The notes beneath the pieces were generated by a model. That model had not been told where the DNA came from. It ran no database searches and worked only from the letters and a program-made list of their open reading frames with translations. A stretch of 64,000 bases of DNA from Stictocephala bisonia. Taxonomy: Eukaryota > Arthropoda > Insecta > Hemiptera > Membracidae. Positions 32,495 through 41,228 of the stretch are shown here, piece by piece. The position numbers were made by a program, and so were the translations under genes. The stretch lies in the NCBI GenBank assembly GCA_035578905.1, contig JAQJVL010000148.1, positions 124,001 to 188,000 of the forward strand. Direction: 5' to 3'. How positions within the stretch are numbered: the first letter of the stretch is position 1; each line of letters begins with the position of its first letter.

Positions 32495-32609
32495 TCAGAC
32501 ACATGTTCTTTGTTCATTTTAATTATGATGATTGGACAGAATTCAAAAAGGATTTAACGCAATTGATGAAGAATTTTGGAAACGATTTAAGTATCAATAT
32601 TCTACTTAA
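32495..32609 (+). pseudogene. Broken paralog of the PC4-like small proteins
   Basis: With one frameshift near 32553 the segment reads DDWTEFKK, then AIDEEFWKRFKYQYS and stop. This parallels the C-terminal halves of the proteins at 33577-33792 (DGWTEFKKCFVAIDEEFKKRL) and 32675-32938. It is a third, decayed family member. A TATAAAAG box of the next gene lies only 22 bases beyond its stop. Confidence 0.6.
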
Positions 32610-32630
32610 TTGTAACAGACAATAATTCAG

Positions 32631-32649
32631 TATAAAAGTGAACTCAGTC
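32631..32649 (+). promoter_or_regulatory. TATA box and CTCAGTC initiator-like site
   Basis: TATAAAAG at 32631-32638 is followed by CTCAGTC, an arthropod-initiator-like motif, about 12 bases later. The gene start is 32675. The spacing is short for a TATA-Inr pair, so only one of the two may be used. Confidence 0.4.
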
Positions 32650-32674
32650 TTATCTTAGACACCGTCACGACAAC

Positions 32675-32938
32675 ATGGAAACTCACAAGATCTATTCACA
32701 TGATGATGATGGAAATCTTCAATACGAAACTTTATTTACAATAATAGGAAATAAATTACGTGCTTTAGTCGGAAACAATTCTGATAAGACATATGTTATG
32801 ATACATAGTCAACGTGAAGTAATAAAATTGGATTCAGACCAATGGTTGCAATTGATAAGGTGCTTGCCAGCAATAAATAACGAGTTTAATTCTAGATTCA
32901 ACAGTAAGGCTAAAGATGAAGCTTCCATTCAATCTTAA
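32675..32938 (+). CDS. PC4-like small protein, copy 1
   Basis: 87 codons from ATG (ACAACATGG). The second half reads VIKLDSDQWLQLIRCLPAIN, then NEFNSRF. The pattern of a hydrophobic strand, then W, then a helix with evenly spaced hydrophobics is that of the PC4/p15 single-stranded-DNA-binding fold. It is paralogous to 33577-33792, with weak identity in the N-terminal half. Role in the element is inferred: ssDNA binding in replication or transcription. The 3' end overlaps the next frame by 23 bases, an arrangement normal in viruses and unusual in insect nuclear genes. Confidence 0.55.
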   Translation: METHKIYSHDDDGNLQYETLFTIIGNKLRALVGNNSDKTYVMIHSQREVIKLDSDQWLQLIRCLPAINNEFNSRFNSKAKDEASIQS

Positions 32939-33143
32939 ATTAGAGTTGTTATTCGATCTTCCTTTGGAGACTGTCAGTTGTATTGAGTGCGAATATTTTT
33001 GGTTTTTATATTGTAAGAAGGAAAGTGTTAATAAAGAAGCATTTATACCATTTATTTCATGGAAGGATACGTATATGAAATACTATAGTGATAAATTATT
33101 ATTCGTTAATCTCGAATACAGACTGCAACTTTTGAAACAATGA
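32916..33143 (+). CDS. Small unknown protein, overlapping both neighbours
   Basis: 75 codons, rich in aromatic and charged residues: CIECEYFWFLYCKKES and SWKDTYMKYYSDKLLF. No domain is recognised. It overlaps the gene before by 23 bases and the gene after by 4 bases (ATGA), which supports it as a real member of a compact cluster. It could be a small accessory protein. Confidence 0.5.
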   Translation: MKLPFNLKLELLFDLPLETVSCIECEYFWFLYCKKESVNKEAFIPFISWKDTYMKYYSDKLLFVNLEYRLQLLKQ

Positions 33144-33346
33144 AGAAAGTTCAATTTTCTGATACTGTAAAAGTTTATAATTTACCCGAAGAGGATCGAA
33201 GACCTGATACTAGACGGCTTATTGATATGTTTCGTGCTAATGAAAAATTGAAACTTCTTAATATGAAAACTGAAAAATCAGACAGCACATTGAGTGCTTG
33301 CAGTGTATATAAGTCAACATCTAATGATAAAAATTATAATAAATAA
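33140..33346 (+). CDS. Small protein with PP1-docking-like KVQF motif
   Basis: 68 codons; ATG overlaps the preceding stop (ATGA). The N-terminus KKVQFSDTVKVY matches the RVxF-type docking motif for protein phosphatase 1, followed by acidic and polar residues as in many PP1 regulators. The rest is basic and Ser-rich with no fold recognised. If real, it might recruit host PP1; this rests on a short motif alone. It is the last frame before a 230-base spacer. Confidence 0.5.
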   Translation: MKKVQFSDTVKVYNLPEEDRRPDTRRLIDMFRANEKLKLLNMKTEKSDSTLSACSVYKSTSNDKNYNK

Positions 33347-33576
33347 TAATTATAATATAATTTGTGACTCTGTTTATTTTTTCACCCATGTTAAGGAATA
33401 TATAAATAATATTTTCAGAATATCAGTCGGTTACATCATTATAACCTTTGAACTGATGAATCATCGATTTACGTCACTAATGACGACTATAAATAGAAGG
33501 AGCAGTGCGTCATCATGATTATTATTGATCTTATTCTCAAGGTTATCAGTAAGAACGCAGCTTTATAAAGGTAATT
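33347..33576 (+). promoter_or_regulatory. Intergenic promoter with CRE-like sites and TATA box
   Basis: TTACGTCA at 33469-33476 and TGACG at 33481-33485 are ATF/CREB-type sites directly upstream of TATAAATA at 33488-33495. The following gene starts at 33577. A further GCGTCATCATGA lies at 33507-33518. Confidence 0.5.
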
Positions 33577-33792
33577 ATGGATTATAAATATAGTAAAACT
33601 TTTATACTTACACACAATTTAAAGCTCACAGTTTCTGATTGGCAAACAAAAGTAAAATTAGTTTTTGAGAACACATTAGGTACTCAATTTATTAATTTAG
33701 ATCTTGATGGTTGGACTGAATTTAAGAAATGTTTTGTAGCAATTGACGAAGAATTTAAAAAAAGATTAAATTATCAGTATTCTAACTTGTAA
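33577..33792 (+). CDS. PC4-like small protein, copy 2
   Basis: 71 codons. LKLTVSDWQTKVKLVF is followed by QFINLDLDGWTEFKKCFVAI and DEEFKKRL. It shares the strand-W-helix pattern with 32675-32938 and with the broken copy at 32495-32609. The resemblance to PC4/p15 coactivators is by pattern, without a database match. It ends 17 bases before the next gene and probably shares its transcript. Confidence 0.55.
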   Translation: MDYKYSKTFILTHNLKLTVSDWQTKVKLVFENTLGTQFINLDLDGWTEFKKCFVAIDEEFKKRLNYQYSNL

Positions 33793-33809
33793 TCTGTTTC
33801 TGTACAGAT

Positions 33810-34616
33810 ATGGAGTTCATTTTGGATTTTCAAGGATTTAAAAACCAAGACAACAAGTTTATTGTAAAGGAGTTGGCTGTCATATCCACCGATGAGCAAG
33901 TCTATGAACTACAACTGTTTCAACCACCTTGTCACTTTAACAAGTTACCAGAAAATGTTCAAAAGCAAGTTGTGTGGTTGGAGAAGTACTTTCATGGACT
34001 CTATTGGGGTTCTGGGTTTAGAGAATATAATCAACTAAAAGATGTACTTAAAGGTTGTAATATTTCTGGTAATGTGTATGTTAAAGGATATGAAAAGAAA
34101 CAATTTGTAACTGACCTTTTGTCAGAGGTTAAAGTTAATGTAATTAATTTAGAAGATTTAGGATTTCCTAGTTTAAGTGTTATTAGAAATCAAACTCAGA
34201 CTAGTGCTATGAAAAAATGTACCTTCAATCATGATCCTTTAAACTGCGCATATATTAATGTTCATTTACTACTTCAATGGATTAAACTTGAGAAATTAGT
34301 TGAGGATAGGCTAAAAACTGTAAATCTCGCTATTGGAGAATGCTATCGAAGAGGATATAAAAATTTACAACCTGAATTGATAAAATATTTACCGAAAAGT
34401 TTTATAATTAATCATACCGAAGATTTAGAATTGATATATGATAGACTTCCCGTCAGTTTTAGGAATGATCCAGATATATTGAAAAATTTAAGATGTACGG
34501 ATCATTTCCATTTTGGGCTTAAATCTTTTCAAGATACATTTGATGGACCTAACCCGAAAAGGAAGAATTGTTATTTTTGTACACCCCCACCACAGCCACA
34601 GTCTAAATTAAACTGA
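33810..34616 (+). CDS. DFQGF-motif protein of Maverick-like elements
   Basis: 268 codons. It begins MEFILDFQGFKNQDNKFIVK, a start I associate with an unnamed protein family spread among arthropod Maverick-like elements. The layout (a beta strand with Asp, a second strand with KEL, a helix-rich middle, VYVKGYEKKQFV, and later HDPLNCAYINVHLLLQWI) suggests a DEDD/RNase H-like exonuclease fold with the usual DxE replaced by DxQ. A C-terminal Cys/Pro tail (YFCTPPPQPQ) follows. The frame is intact with a short spacer to the upstream gene. The fold is inference; it may be catalytically inactive. Confidence 0.5.
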   Translation: MEFILDFQGFKNQDNKFIVKELAVISTDEQVYELQLFQPPCHFNKLPENVQKQVVWLEKYFHGLYWGSGFREYNQLKDVLKGCNISGNVYVKGYEKKQFVTDLLSEVKVNVINLEDLGFPSLSVIRNQTQTSAMKKCTFNHDPLNCAYINVHLLLQWIKLEKLVEDRLKTVNLAIGECYRRGYKNLQPELIKYLPKSFIINHTEDLELIYDRLPVSFRNDPDILKNLRCTDHFHFGLKSFQDTFDGPNPKRKNCYFCTPPPQPQSKLN

Positions 34617-34652
34617 TCATTACGGTCTGGACCATTGAGTTGAACAGTTGGC

Positions 34653-35171
34653 ATGAGTCCTACTTGTTGTTGTGCTAATAGTAGTAGTAATAGTAGTGGT
34701 GATAGTAATAGTGAAGACGAGGTTTGTTGTTCTATTTTTAATTGTACAAAGAAAGACTTGATCAAATCTGGATTCTACTGTACTAAAGTTTTTGATAAAA
34801 TTGTATGTTGTGGTTGTGGTTGGCAATCTGGTGATGTCAAGTTAACTATAGAACACATAAACTTTTTACATAAGCTAGAAAATCCTGACTGTTCAATGTC
34901 TAAAAATATGTCTGGAGACTTTTGTAACTATAGTAGATATAAGAAATCTGTTAAGAACACCGAGTACATTATGTCGCTAACATACTTCAGATGGCCTAAG
35001 ATGTATCCTAACATTCAAGATATGGTAGATGCTGGCTTCTACTATACTGGAACTGGAGACACTGTCAAATGTATTACATGCGGTGTCGTTCTAGAAGATT
35101 GGACTCCGGAGGATAAACCGAAGGAAGAACATTTAAAAGCATCGTCTTTTTGTGAACTAGTTAAAATTTAA
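34653..35171 (+). CDS. Double-BIR IAP-like protein, no RING
   Basis: 172 codons. A Ser/Asn/Cys-rich N-terminus (1-35) precedes two baculovirus IAP repeat domains. BIR A (about 33-80) has Zn ligands C52, C55, H73 and C80 with the GF and GW landmarks. BIR B (about 108-170) is canonical: YFRWP, DAGFYYTGTGDTVKC, then C140-x2-C143, W150, H160 and C167 (C-x2-C-x16-H-x6-C). There is no RING finger and no frameshift. BIR proteins bind caspases or pro-apoptotic peptides, or act in division. In a virus-like element, suppression of host apoptosis is the obvious hypothesis, but ligand choice cannot be read here. The gene is 37 bases after the DFQGF gene on the same strand. It is probably a captured host or viral IAP gene. 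Confidence 0.85.
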   Translation: MSPTCCCANSSSNSSGDSNSEDEVCCSIFNCTKKDLIKSGFYCTKVFDKIVCCGCGWQSGDVKLTIEHINFLHKLENPDCSMSKNMSGDFCNYSRYKKSVKNTEYIMSLTYFRWPKMYPNIQDMVDAGFYYTGTGDTVKCITCGVVLEDWTPEDKPKEEHLKASSFCELVKI

Positions 35172-35237
35172 ATATATATATATGTTTGTATTTTAAACAT
35201 TTGTTTCATTTTGTCACCACCTATTCACCTGATAACA

Positions 35238-35811
35238 ATGAACAATGTACGAGCAGGTATTGCAAAAGAATTACATAGACAAGCAAGACGTCACTATCCT
35301 ACACGTCATGTAGAACTTAAAGGAATCAACGACTTATATCAAGTAGATTTAGTCGAAATGATTCCTTTTTCAAAATCTAACAAAGGTTTTAAATATATTA
35401 TGACTGTAATTAATTGTTTTAGTAAATTTGCTTTTGCAGTACCAATAAAGTCAAAAAGTGCTAATGATATAGTAATCGCACTTGAACCTATATTGAAAAA
35501 AAATTCTATGAAAAATTTCCATACAGATCAAGGTACAGAATGGTTTAATTCTAAGGTTAAGTTCTTGTTAAATAAATATAATATCAATCATTATTTTACT
35601 TTTTCTGATAAAAAAGCTTCAATTGTTGAAAGATTCAATCGTACTTTGAAAAGTAACATGTGGATACACTTTAAGTCAGCAGGGTAATTACAAGTGGTTA
35701 GAGTTACTGCCAAAATTATTGAAAACCTATAATAATACCATTCATCGAACTATTTGTGTTAAGCCTGTTCAGGTAATATTGGAAATGAACAAGAAATATT
35801 ATTACACATAG
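35238..35811 (+). pseudogene. Maverick/Polinton integrase, frameshifted, C-terminus lost
   Basis: The ATG at 35238 starts ELHRQARRHYPTR and GINDLYQVDLVEM, the standard beginning of Polinton integrases. The catalytic triad is visible: D in YQVDLVEM, D in FHTDQGTEW, and E in ASIVERFNRTLK, with 33 residues between the last two as in other Polinton enzymes. The frame ends at 35687. A one-base shift near 35680 restores GNYKWLELLPKLLKTYNNTI and continues to a stop at 35811. The SH3/chromo-like C-terminal domain is missing here but found alone at 29200-29395. The enzyme would insert the element into host DNA; this copy is dead. Confidence 0.85.
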
Positions 35812-36721
35812 TTAAGGACTTCCTGTGCTTTTTTCACGGTACACATACGGAACAATGTAGACCTTATTGCACATCTGCGAATAGGAGCAAACTCTTTGAT
35901 ACATGGATTTTTTATTTTATTTTCACTTTTTTTTCGAATTCGACAAACAAAATATATAAACAAGGCAGCAAAATGTGTGATAATATCCAGTTGGCCATCT
36001 TACTCAAATATTTCTTATAATGTACTAAACCGTTGGAAAGCAGTGTATTTATTCTCGGGAAAACGAGGGATGAGGTTAGCGTTAGCTGAGATATTTCAAT
36101 ACCGCACATACGATATTGAAGACGAGGACTTCGGCCCCAACAAGTTTGGCTAAATTGAATATTGACCTTTGGGCTTGTCAATCTTATCTCAATTGGCCAT
36201 ATTATAACTACGGACAGTTATAATTCACTTACATAAAGCAGTATTTAAGATTTTTTGTTTGTTTGTTTATTGAACAAACAAAAAACATACATTTAATTCT
36301 TATATCACAAATATTTTCGTACTAATAACTAATCCAACGATATGTGCAGGAATTGTAAATTCTTGATTAAGAGGCAATCATGCAAGACCACATTTAAAAT
36401 TTCTTTTAAATGAAAAGTTATACAAAAAATATGTAATCGTAAATAATACATATCTCAACTCCGCAATTTTTGAAACAACACTAAAATGTCACTCCAGTAT
36501 AACCGGAAAACATAATAAAATATATTTATAGAGTTAAACTACTGTCACATATAAAAAACCATGTTGAAATCAGCCACAACCGTACATCTTCATGGCCTCA
36601 ACATATTGAATGCTATCATCACATTGACTATCAGCGTTATAATTTCCAATATCAATGTACTCAAATCACAATAACTTCAATTCAAACATTTAAAATTAAA
36701 TTACCTTAATTTGACGTACCT
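35812..36721. other. Non-coding part of the element
   Basis: No gene is supported. A perfect short inverted repeat, GTTTGTTTATTGAACAAACAAAAAAC around 36258-36283, could form a hairpin. Confidence 0.45.
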
Positions 36722-36727
36722 CTTTAA

Positions 36728-36970
36728 TATATTATCGGAAATCTACGTTATGTCCAAACGGATGATTACAACTATATTGAATTGACGGCCATGTATCAAT
36801 ACGGACCTTGTGCAATAAGAGATCCAATCGCAATAAATTTGACAATTGATCAGCAGAGTAACCTCTCATTAGGTATGAATATTTTATTGTTTGCTTATAA
36901 AGAATACGAGAAGGCTACAATTTTGTACGATAATAATATGAATAAATATTATTATCCTAATAATAAATAA
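36728..36970 (+). pseudogene. C-terminal remnant of an element protein, possibly capsid
   Basis: An open frame from just after a TAA at 36725 to the stop at 36970 lacks a start codon for its first part. It contains AMYQYGPCAIRDPIAINLTI, then a GMNILLFAYKEY strand pair and a YYYPNN end. The regular strand pattern and position next to the right TIR suggest the end of a structural (capsid-like) protein of the element, but I cannot assign it. Confidence 0.35.
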
Positions 36971-37314
36971 AAATATTAATTATTAGCGTGCAATAAGATG
37001 ATATTTAGAAAAATTCTTCATAGTTCCAAAATGGCAGCATTGTTTAGCTATCAAAACTGCCCCAATGTATTTCTTATGGCAAAATCACAAAAAGTAGTAT
37101 TTCTGACCTAAATTGAGGAAAATCTCGAGTAAAAGTTTAAAACCTACACAGTTGTTACACGCGTAACAAACGTGGATCTTGTATATGAATTTCAACCTAA
37201 AACTTTTGGGTATAGGGGACCCAAAAACTGAAATTAAAAAAGAATAACCAACTGTGTTTTTTTCTTTTTTTTCTCGGAACATTTAAACAGTATATACTTG
37301 AAAGTAGGCTGAGT

Positions 37315-37612
37315 ACTAACATTGGGTGTTCATTTTGACTAATGTTGTAGCTCTAATGTTAAGTTTGTACATCTATAACTTAATACTCGTCCTTTTAATG
37401 TCCACCTACTATTTCTTCGTCCAGGCTCGGAGCTACAAAATCTGGACTCTGCATTTTTAAGAAGGTACTTTCTTTGTTACAATACTGTAATAATTATATA
37501 TATTATTATTAATAGTAGCATTGGTGGTGGTAAATTAGTATTCCTAACATGTACCGCAATTAACAACAAGAGACAAGTCAAAGTTGATTTGTAAAAATAG
37601 AACTATACTGAT
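37315..37612. repeat. Right outer terminal inverted repeat
   Basis: Inverted partner of 28473-28784; the outer end is CTATACTGAT. Divergence is by small indels, so the arms have aged independently. Confidence 0.85.
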
Positions 37613-37623
37613 GTTATCTACTT

Positions 37624-38000
37624 AAGTGGGGTATCAAATTAAAGCTATTTTTCTCTTGAATTCAAATATACCATCAGATTTTGAAAAGAGCAATTAATAA
37701 GGAGCATATGCAAAAAAAATCCGAAAAATGGTAATATTAATATAAATCATGGAAATATAAAGTGGGGTATCAAACACTATGTACTCGTATTTATCTCCCA
37801 AATCACATTATATCTTTCTAATTTAGAAGAGAACGCTTAAGAGCTTTGCCCCCCAAATAAAAAAAATATGCTCCAAAACTTAAATTTGGGTAATGTTAAA
37901 CTAATATACCCAAGTGGGGTATCAAATTAAAGGTACTCTTTAGTTTATTTCTAGTATAACATCAGATTTTAGAAAATACTTTGTTTATGGGCTTCACTTC
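37624..38000 (+). repeat. About 145-bp degenerate tandem repeat (three units)
   Basis: AAGTGGGGTATCAAA recurs at about 37624, 37761 and 37911. Each time it is followed by CATCAGATTTTR-like or TATCTTTCTAATTTAG-like segments and a GCTTYRCCCCCCAAA-type block. The units are diverged. It begins directly outside the right TIR. Confidence 0.55.
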
Positions 38001-38089
38001 CCCAAAAACAAAAAAAGTCATGGTCAAACTGGTTAAGAATCCATAGGCCTAACCAACTCAACAATGGGACTGTAGCAGAGTGCCTTAGT

Positions 38090-38225
38090 GAGTTCCACAA
38101 AGGAACCTTTAAAAAAGCTCCTGGCGAGGCTACAGACTGAGTTCTACAAAGAGGAAAAAGGCAGCGAGGCCGTAGGCCGAGCTTCCTTCACAGGCGTAGC
38201 GAGTGACGGCGTTGGCATGCTATGT
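38090..38225 (-). repeat. CpG-rich dispersed repeat, copy A
   Basis: On the minus strand GCCAACGCCGTCACTCGCTA, then GGAAGCTCGGCCTACGGCCTC. It is related to 45345-45430 and 45680-45775. Internal GGCCTACGGCCT-type short palindromes are typical of the family. Confidence 0.45.
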
Positions 38226-39009
38226 GTGTAGGGGTTACCCCTAGTTATTTTATAAATATAATTGGTTATTAAATATAAATAACTATTATTCACTAAGTTG
38301 TGTAAGCCGACTAAGTCCTCTTCGTTAATTCTCGTATATCGTCCGTTGTACAGCCGACCGCAGTACCACTGCTGTCGCCGCGACTTTTCTATTCTTATGC
38401 TTACGATTATGACTAAACCAGTTGACTTGTATTGTATTAGAAATTTCAAAGTAATGTAAACTTTTTTACTCACTTTTTTGTAATAATATAATAATATTTA
38501 AGAATTGTTAAATTCATCACCAAACAAAATGTTCTACCACTCTATAAAATGTCATAGTTTTCACTCAGTTTTAAGTGTATCAAATTACAGTTGTAACTAA
38601 ATGTGTGCAAAAACTATTTTCACTCATCTGACGACCAAACTCGTATGACGGAACTGGCCTCAACTACCGTAATGATAGTTGTATAGAGGTAGCGGCTATC
38701 TGTAGCCAACGACCCCCCTCACAGCTACCTCCAGAGAGAAGTTGCCGAGTTCGTGCATGGAATTAAATTGCCTTTTTAACATCCATATTTTATGCTGCAT
38801 TGAGTTTTGGAGTTCGTGTTTGCCCCTGTATCAGTGGTCAGTGAATAACCTTACTTCTGTAGCCTTTCGTAACCCAAATAGCTATTGGCCTCGCCATCAA
38901 TTCGCCTCCAAGCTCTTCTTTTTAGAATTGCTCCTATATCTTCTCCCAGGTTCCTTAGATCTGTTAGCACATGGTCTTCTCATCTGATTCTTGGACTTCA
39001 CTCGAACTC

Positions 39010-40720
39010 GTACCACTCACAGACTCTTCTAATGACTGCGTCCTTCTTCCTTCAAGTAACATGGACCCACCAGCCCTTCACAAACTCTTCCAATGACTGC
39101 GTCCTTCTTCCTTCAAGTAACATGGACCTGCCAGCCCTTCATAGACTTTTCTAAAGACTGCGTCCTTCTTCCTTCAAGTAACATGGACCCGCCAGCCCTT
39201 CATAGACTTTTCTAATGACTGCGTCCTTCTTCCTTCAAGTAACATGGACCGGCCAGCCCTTATCAGACTCTTACTAATGCTGCATTCTTCTTCCTTCAAG
39301 TAACATGGACCAGCCAGCCCTTATCAGACTCTTACTAATGACTGCGTCCTTCTTCCTTCAAGTAACATGGGCCCGCCAGCCCTTCATAGACTTTTCTAAT
39401 GACTGCGTCCTTCTTCCTTCAAGTAACATGGACCGGCCAGCCCTTATCAGACTCTTACTAATGACTGCGTCCTTCTTCCTTCAAGTAACATGGACCCGCC
39501 AGCCCTTATCAGACTCTTACTAATGACTGCGTCCTTCTTCCTTCAAGTAACATGGACCCGCCAGCCCTTCACAGACTCTTCTAATGACTGCGTCCTTCTT
39601 CCTTCAAGTAACATGGACCGGCCAGCCCTTATCAGACTCTTACTAATGACTGCGTCTTTCTTCCTTCAAGTAACATGGACCCGCCAGCCCTTCACAAACT
39701 CTTCCAATGACTGCGTCCTTCTTCCTTCAAGTAACATGGACCCGCCAGCCCTTCATAGACTTTTCTAAAGACTGCGTCCTTCTTCCTTCAAGTAACATGG
39801 ACCCGCCAGCCCTTCATAGACTTTTCTAATGACTGCGTCCTTCTTCCTTCAAGTAACATGGACCCGCCAGCCCTTCACAGACTCTTCTAATGACTGCGTC
39901 CTTCTTCCTTCAAGTAACATGGACCCGCCAGCCCTTATCAGACTCTTACTAATACTGCATCCTTCTTCCTTCAAGTAACATGGACCGGCCAGCCCTTATC
40001 AGACTCTTACTAATACTGCATCCTTCCTCCTTCAAGTAACATGGAATGGCCAGCCCTTATCAGACTCTTACTAATGACTGCGTCCATCTTCCTCCCGGCC
40101 AGCCCTTATCTGACTCTTACTAATGACTGCGTCCTTCATCCTTCAAGTAACATGGACCGGCCAGCCCTTATCAGACTCTTACTAATGCTGCATTCTTCTT
40201 CCTTCAAGTAACATGGACCGGCCAGTCCTTATCAGACCCTTACTAATGACTGCGTCCTTCTTCCTTCAAGTAACATGGACCCGCCAGCCCTTCATAGACT
40301 TTTCTAATGACTGCGTCCTTCTTCCTTCAAGTAACATTGACCCGCCAGCCCTTCATAGACTTTTCTAATGACTGCGTCCTTCTTCCTTCAAGTAACATGG
40401 ACCCGCCAGCCCTTCATAGTCTTTTATAATGATTGCGTCCTTCTTCCTTGAAGTAACATGGACCCGCCAGCCCTTCATAGACTTTTCTAATGACTGCGTC
40501 CTTCTTCCTTCAAGTAACATGGACCGTTCAGCCCTTATCAGACTCTTTCTAATACTGCATCCTTCTTCCTTCAAGTAACATGGACCGGCCAGCCCTTATC
40601 AGACTCTTACTAATGACTGCGTCCTTCCTTCAAGTAACATGGACCCGCCAGCCCTTCATAGACTTTTCTAATGACTGCGTCCTTCTTCCTTCAAGTAACA
40701 TGGACCCGCCATCCTTAGTC
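39010..40720 (+). repeat. 61-bp minisatellite, about 28 units
   Basis: The unit is CATGGACCCGCCAGCCCTTC, then ATAGACTTTTCTAATGACTG, then CGTCCTTCTTCCTTCAAGTAA. Two main subtypes alternate: CTTCATAGACTTTTCTAAT and CTTATCAGACTCTTACTAAT, the second often with the shortened AATGCTGCATTC or AATACTGCATCC. Because 61 is not a multiple of 3, the apparent frames across it are artefacts of the repeat. Confidence 0.95.
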
Positions 40721-40769
40721 ATTCTTAAAAAACCTAAGTCAACTGCCTATATATTTTTACTTTAAACAA

Positions 40770-41143
40770 ACGCTAGGTATTCGAAAAGTAATAGTTAAAC
40801 TACTTTGTAATTAGGTTTCCTCTTACCTTCACATTTAACTTTACAGTATAACGGTGTTATAATAGTATCCATATTAAAAATATAACTGTTGAAATAATTT
40901 TTTTGTTGAATATAACCAAAATTACATTTATTCATCATTTAAAATGCCATAGCATAGTAAATTAAATCATGCCAAAACTATCAATTTGGCACTGTGGCTT
41001 GGTGTGGTTTAAAATAAAAGTAATTTAATTATATTAACTATTTCTCAATTGTTTTTTTACAAGTCATTTATAAAATAATTTGTTGAATAGGCCTAAGAAT
41101 GGAATTTAATATTGCTGTTGATTTTTAAGATACATTAAACAAA
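40770..41143. other. AT-rich spacer
   Basis: Nothing recognised. Confidence 0.4.
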
Positions 41144-41228
41144 ATGGATGATTTGGACGTAAAATGTGTCATTTGTGAGAGTGAACTTGCGGGAGATACT
41201 GTCATTGAAAAGAGTGGAATACATTCTA
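41144..41228 (+). CDS. Partial frame with CxxC start, cut by gap
   Basis: ATG in AAAATGGATG opens MDDLDVKCVICESELAGDTV and continues to the gap with no stop. A CxxC near the N-terminus followed by acidic and hydrophobic residues resembles the first exon of Cys/His-domain proteins found in many insect transposons and multicopy genes. Only 28 residues are visible, so no function is claimed. Confidence 0.35.

Larger units (their letters stand above)
28473..37612. mobile_element. 9.1-kb TIR-bounded Maverick/Polinton-like composite element
   Basis: About 300-bp imperfect inverted repeats (28473-28784 and 37315-37612) enclose the region. Both ends read ATCAGTATAG inward, so the element may begin 5'-AGTATAG; Polinton ends typically start AG. 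I see no 6-bp target duplication. Inside are integrase parts at both sides, a plus-strand gene block (32087-35811) with DFQGF, PC4-like and BIR proteins, a palindromic regulatory-looking block, and a minus-strand viral nucleoprotein-like insertion. Polymerase B and packaging ATPase are not seen, and size is well below the usual 15-20 kb. It is probably an internally rearranged endogenous DNA virus or transposon. The mosaic could also be two elements abutting at 29460-31343. Confidence 0.6.

Noticed and set aside
34571..34826. Minus-strand frames overlapping the BIR gene start
   Set aside because: Shadows of the GTAGTAGTAATAG-type serine/asparagine codon run in the BIR protein.
28473..37612. 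Retroviral or LTR-retrotransposon provirus because of the integrase
   Set aside because: No LTRs, gag, protease or reverse transcriptase; the integrase style and the inverted terminal repeats fit Maverick/Polinton instead.
39305..40765. Repeated-peptide frames across the 61-bp minisatellite
   Set aside because: They arise because three 61-bp units make a multiple of 3; no start context, no domain, and equally open on the opposite strand.
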